NCBI RefSeq assembly: GCF_016861975.1
Contig: NZ_BOMB01000024.1
Coordinates: 124,001 to 188,000, forward strand
DNA: 64,000 nt
Source of the DNA: Actinocatenispora rupis
GTDB taxonomy: Bacteria > Actinomycetota > Actinomycetes > Mycobacteriales > Micromonosporaceae
Direction of reading: 5' to 3'
Part shown: positions 56,901 through 62,900 of the stretch, piece after piece
Layout: every line of letters starts with the position of its first letter
Numbering within the stretch: position 1 is the first letter of the stretch
Translations under genes and position numbers: made by a program
Notes under the pieces: model-generated
The model's input: the letters and a program-made list of their open reading frames with translations, nothing else
Told to the model about the DNA's origin: nothing
Databases searched by the model: none

Positions 56901-59900
56901 CCGCTTCACGAACGACACGCTGCTCGTCGACGAGATCCTTCTTCCCCCGGGTGCGCACAGCAGCGCGTCCGGACCGGTCCTCGGCGCCCTCGTCGAACTG
57001 GGTCGCTGGGCGGGCGTCACGGCGGTGGATGTCACGACCTCGGCACTCCCGGACCAGGACGTGGCGTACGACCTCGGGTTCGGGTTCGCCGACGCGGCTT
57101 CGGCGGGCGTGGGTACCGGGCCGGGGGGCGAGGTCGTCTTCACGCCGGGCACCCCGCTCGGCGAGTTGGCCGCGCGGTACCAGAGCGACCTCAACCGCCT
57201 TGGTGCCGGCGACCCCTGGATCCGGGACCTGCTGGTCCGCGCGTCCAAGGTGCCGTTCGGCTCACCGGACTTCCCCACGCCGTACGAGATCCGGTACAGC
57301 GGAAGTAGTTCGGTCTACCCGCTGCCGCGGCCCGACGTCGGCACGGACGCGCTCAAGGCCGTTGCGGTGCGTACCAGACTGGTGCTGCGACCCGACCAGT
57401 CCGCGCCGACGACGGCGGACCAGCCACGGGCCGCGGACAACGTCGCGGTGGCACCGGCATTGCCCGACATGGATGCGGTTACCCATGTCGTTGCCCACGC
57501 CCACGCCCTCCCCCACGGGGCGGGCCTCTTCGTCGGGACGGTGGTGCCGCCCGAGCAGCGCACCCCGGGATCGCCGACCCGGGGCGAGTTCGCCGCTCTC
57601 TTCCGCCCTGTCCAGGGGTACGTGACGGTCGACGTCGACGGCGTAGCCAACGGGTTCCCCGTCGTGGCGGGGCGGGTCGTCACGGTCGAGCAGCTCGCCC
57701 GCGGTCTGCAACAGGTGCTGGGCACCGACTCCCGGCCGATCAAGCTGAACGTCGACCGTGGCGTCGGGCTGGCGCGTGCCCTGTCGGCCGCCATGCCGGG
57801 CCGGCTGGTCGTCGGCGCCACCGAGACGATCCACCTCAACCCCGTCGGGCACTACGAGGCGGTCTCCTCGCAGGTGCCCGGCCGCACGGCGCCCGACGGC
57901 ACCTGGCAGGGGTACGTCAACGGCCAGCCCGCGCAGCACCACGCCGCGGCGTTCGACGCGGTCGCCGACCTGCCGTCCGGTGAGGCCGCGGTCCAGTGGG
58001 CGATCGACAACGCCCTCGTACTCGACGGTCATCCGGACGTCGTCTTCTTCACCGGCCCGGCCGAGGCCGCGACGTTCGCGGGGCGGATGGCGACTCGGGG
58101 ACTGTCCGTCGTCACTCCCGACGGCGCGGCGCGGTCGGTGTTCACCGTCGTCGCGCACGGCCACGAGAACTACGTCGAGGTGAACGGGCGCAACATCGGG
58201 CTCGCCGAGTTCGGTGAGGCGATCCGCCGGTTGACCGCCGGTGTCGGCACCTCGGCCGGTCACGTGGTCCGGATCGGCGCTGCCGGCCGGGTGCTCAAGC
58301 TCGCCGGCTGTGACCTCGGTGTCGGACCGGACGCCGCGCAGCGCATCATCGGCCGGTACGCCGGGATGGACACCCTCGCGCCGCTCGGTGTCCTCGGCAT
58401 CACGCCAGACGGTCGCGAGATCGTGTTCGCGCCCTCCCAGCGCGCCAGCGCGAGCGCCGGGTTGCACGGCAGCAACGGATGGCGGCTGATCCGGGGCAGT
58501 GACGGTCAGGAACTGCCCTACGCCGGAAACGGCGGAGTGCGCGGCGCCTGGGTCCCCGACCTCGCGGCGCCGCCGCGCTGGGCCGAGGGACCGGCCGGCG
58601 AGCTGGTGCTCGGCAGCTCGTCCGAGCCGGCGCTGCCGGAGGTCGGCGACTTCCCGGTGACGGACGGGGTCCAGCAGATCCTGGACGAGATCGCCCGATC
58701 CACGGACGGGCCGGTCGAGAAGGCCCAGGAGATCCTGCGCGGGGTCTACCACCGGTCGATCGAGAACCTTGTCCGTGGCCGGTACAAGGGCGAGGTCAAG
58801 CGGGCCGCCGGGGCCGGCGCCTCGCCCGAGGAGGCGAAGCGGACCGCCGCCGAGAAGGTGCGGTCACCCGAGATCACCGCCGACATCCTGGACCGGGCCA
58901 CCACGCAGGTCATCAAGTGGGTGACGAACGCCCGCAGACTGGCCGAGCAGAACGGCGACGACTTCGTCGAGCGGGTGGCGCGCAACAACAAGAACGTCAA
59001 GAAGGTCGCCGACGCGTGGCGCCAGCCGGACGAGGCGACCGGGGCCGATGCGACGATCGTCGACGAGGAGCTTCCGCCGGAGCTGCAGCTGGTCGTCGAC
59101 GAGATCGAGCGCAGCGGCCACTCGCGGCTTGTCATCGAGTACGCGAAGAAGCAGATCGTCGCCGTGTTCGCGCTGGAACGGTGGCACGCCGTCAAGCTCG
59201 TCCGGGAGGACTTCCTCGACGGGGTGGAGCAGGCCCCGACGCGCGAGGATCCCGCCGAGGTCGGCCGCCGGTGGAGTGCGTACGTGCGGCAGCAGTCCAC
59301 CGCCGACCGGATGGCACAGCTGGCGAAGGACCTGGCCAACCAGAGGCTCGACGAGCAGCGGGCGCGTGCCGTCCTGGACGGTTCGGACTTCGTCCTGCGC
59401 CTGGCCGAGCGGTACGTCTTCGACTTCGCGCTGGAGCACGGCCAGACGCTGCCCCCGGGCCTGGCGTCGCTGCCGGCCGCCCCACAGGCCGCCATTCGCC
59501 TGATCCAGCGCGTGCAGGCGCGGCTGCGGATGGCGGACGAACAGATCACGGCCCTGCTGACCGATCGCCCGGAGCTGATCGAGCGGGGGGCCCACCACTG
59601 GGCGTCGTCCCGGGACTCGTTGGCCGAGGTGGTCAACGGCCTTCACGCCTCGTACCTGGTGGGTGAGTCTCCGGACGGGCAGCCGCTGAGCGACGACGGC
59701 GCGGTTCGCATCCTGACGACGATGAACCGGGTGAACAGCCAGCTGAGCGGGATCCTCGGCGAGCTGGCCGTGGCGCGAACACTGCCGGACATCCATGCGG
59801 TCGAGATGAGTGTGGCCACCGTCGTCGTCCAGGACGGCGAAGAGGACGTGGTCACGTCGAAGATCGACCTGGTCAGCGACGGCGGACGGACCTGGCACGA

Positions 59901-62900
59901 GGTCAAGGCGACCCTCGTGGAGACCCAGGTCGTCCTCGTCGACGGCCGGTTCGAACTCACGCCGTACCTGCGGGACCAGGCGGAACGGCAGCTGCAACTG
60001 GCCTGGCGGAACGGCGCCCAGGTCGTCGAGCACTACGTCAACGGTATCCATCCGATCGCGAAGATCGCGCTGGAGTCGTTGCGGATCACCGACGAGCACG
60101 GCGTCGAGATCCCGGACGCCCGGCTCCGCGTCGAGGGTCCGCCGCGCGTTCACCTGCCGCTGCCGAACCTGTCGGCGGCGGTACCGGGCCGCGAGACCCC
60201 GGGCGAGATCATCGCGAACGCGCTGCAGCGCCAGGGCGACCCGGTGCCCGCCGACCTGGACACGACGCCGCCGCAGTCCGACCCGGCCCCGCGGTTCGGC
60301 CCGGACGGTCGGCCGGTGTTCACCGGCGAGCGTGCGGTGCAGCACGTGCAGACCGTCGCGGAGAACGGCCGTGTCGAGCGGGACGGCGCCGTCGTCGGTT
60401 GGTCGCTGCACGCCCCGGGCACCGACGAGGCCGCCTACGCCGCGAACGTCGACGGCACGCCGGGCGAACTGTTCGTCTCGTTCCACCACCAGGACGGCCT
60501 GGTCCTGGTCGGTCGGGCGTGGGTGCCGCCGGCCGAGCTGTTCGCCGGACTCAAACCGGCCCTGGACGAGGCGATCCGGGCCAGCTCGCTCACGCCGGAG
60601 ACCGTACGGGTCCCGCTGCTCGGCTGCTTCACGGCCGACATCCTCGACCGCGCGGTCGAGGTGCTCGGCGTCGAGGTCGGCGGCGCGACCGGCCCCGGGT
60701 TCCTCGACCCGGACGGCCGCTTCATGGTGATCGACCAGGCGTCGGACAGCATGCTGCCGACGTTCCCGGCCGACGGCTACATGATCTGGCGCCGCCCCGA
60801 CGGCAACCTGTCCTACACGCCGTCCGAGCAGTGGGAGACGCCGCCCACCGACTGGGTACGCCTCGGCACGCCCAGCGGTCCCTCGGGATGGCCGGCCCTG
60901 CCGGAACGCGAGTTCCCGATCCCGGACGCCGTGCGACAGGTCCTCGACGAGCTCGCGTCCCGCGGTTCCCACGGGGTGGCCGAGGCCCAACAGGTCGTGG
61001 TGGACCTGTTCCAGGAGCGCGCGCGCACCGCGGCGACCAGCGGGTACGAGAACTACGCGGACAACAAGCTCGCCGCGTACGCGGGCACGGAGGACGCCGC
61101 GGAGCGGGCGGGTGCCGAGGCGCTGACGTACGCCCAGAGCGACCGCGGCCTGACACAGAGCCTGCGTCAGGCCGCGGATCAGACTGTTGCCTGGGTGCGC
61201 CGGGTGGATCGCAGGGCCGCCGCCGCCAACGACGACTTCGTCCTGCGCGTCGCCCGCAACGATCAAGAACCGCCGAGCAACCGCCCCCGCAAGGACCGCC
61301 AGTCGGCGCCGACCCCGCTCTCGGATCCGTCGCCCGACGATGTCGCCAAGGCGCAGGAGAAGGCGACGAAGGCGCTGCGGCGTGCACGCTCGCTGCACCA
61401 GCAGGCCGTCAAGGAGTTTCGGAAGCTGGACAGCCAGGACGTGCCCGGTATCGCCGCGCTCCGGCTGCGGCTCGATTCGGCGACGCGCGCCCTGGAGCGC
61501 GAGGCGACGCAGTTCGGCGCACAGGACGAGGCGCCGGCCTACCGGAAAGCCGTGCTCGCCGAGTACCAGTTGACGAGTGTCATCGGTAACTGCCTCGGCC
61601 TGACCGGCGAGATCCGGTTCGCGGCGAGCCTGGACAACATCAGCCGGCTCGGCGAAACCTACAACGCCGTCGTCATGCGTAACGGAGAGCCGCGGTCCGT
61701 CATCGTCGACGTCGACGTCCTCACCGATGACGACACCGTCTGGTACGAGGTGAAGACCGCCGGTCCGCGGAAGCAGGTCGCGGTCAGCGACGGCGAGACC
61801 CACGTGAAGCCCGATCTGGCCGACCAGATCCAGAACCAGCTCGACGTCGCCTGGCGTACCCGGATCAACGGCCATCGGCCGCGTGTCGTCGTGGCGTTCC
61901 CGAACGGGGCGCACCCGGTCGCCGAGCGCGAGCTCACGGCGCTGCGGGCACGGGACGACGACGGCAACGAGGTCGACTTCGGCCCCACCGTCATCACTCA
62001 GGCTCCGCCGCGTCCCGCGCTGCCGAAGAACCCGGCCCGCCCGGCCGCACCGGCGCGTTCTACCACGCCGAAGCCGACGACCACGGCTGCCGCCGCCCCG
62101 ACGGCGGTGGCCGACGAGCCGATCACCGTGCCGGACGAGGTCCAGCGAATCCTCGACGACATCGCCCAGATCGGTGGCCCGGTCGAAGACGCACGCAACG
62201 TCGTTCTCCGCCGGTACCGTGAGGCGTTCGCCAAGCAGGTCGAGGGCGAGCGCAAGCACTGGTGGAACGAGCGGCTGAGCCAACTCGGCGAGGACACGTC
62301 GCCGAGCCAGCCGGACAGCGCTGCGGAAGGCGAGCTGGCCGAGCACCTCGCGTCGGACGCGATCCATGGCCGCTTGGCGCGGCAGGCCGTTGCGCCGGTC
62401 GAGGCATGGATCCGTCGGGTGCGTTCGAAGGCTGCCGACCCGGCTGACTTCGTCGCCCGCGTTGCCGGCAACGGCCAGGCTCCGTCTCCCACGCCCGGGC
62501 AGGTCGTCGCGCGATCGGTTGCTACGCCGCCGCGTCCGGCCGCTCCGTCCCGTCCGGCGACACCGGTGCTCTCGGCGGGCCCGTTCACGGCGGCAATGCT
62601 GCCCGCAGAGGTTCGCGCGGTCGTCGACGAGTTCGAGCGGAGCGACAACCAGCCCGCTGTCGTCGAGGCCGCCACGGCCGCCGTGGTCAACAGGTTCCGC
62701 TCGGCGTACGAGGAGGCCGTTGCAACGCTGCGCACCGCGAAGGCGCGGGAGTACGTCGCCCAAGGCAAGGGCGAGCCTGAAGCCGAGCGGGAGGCGGACG
62801 AGTTCGTCGGGACCGCGCCGGGACGGTCGATCGCCACCGAGCAGGCGGTGGCCCGGACGAACTTCTGGATGAGGCAGACCAGGGTCAGGGCGCACGCCGA

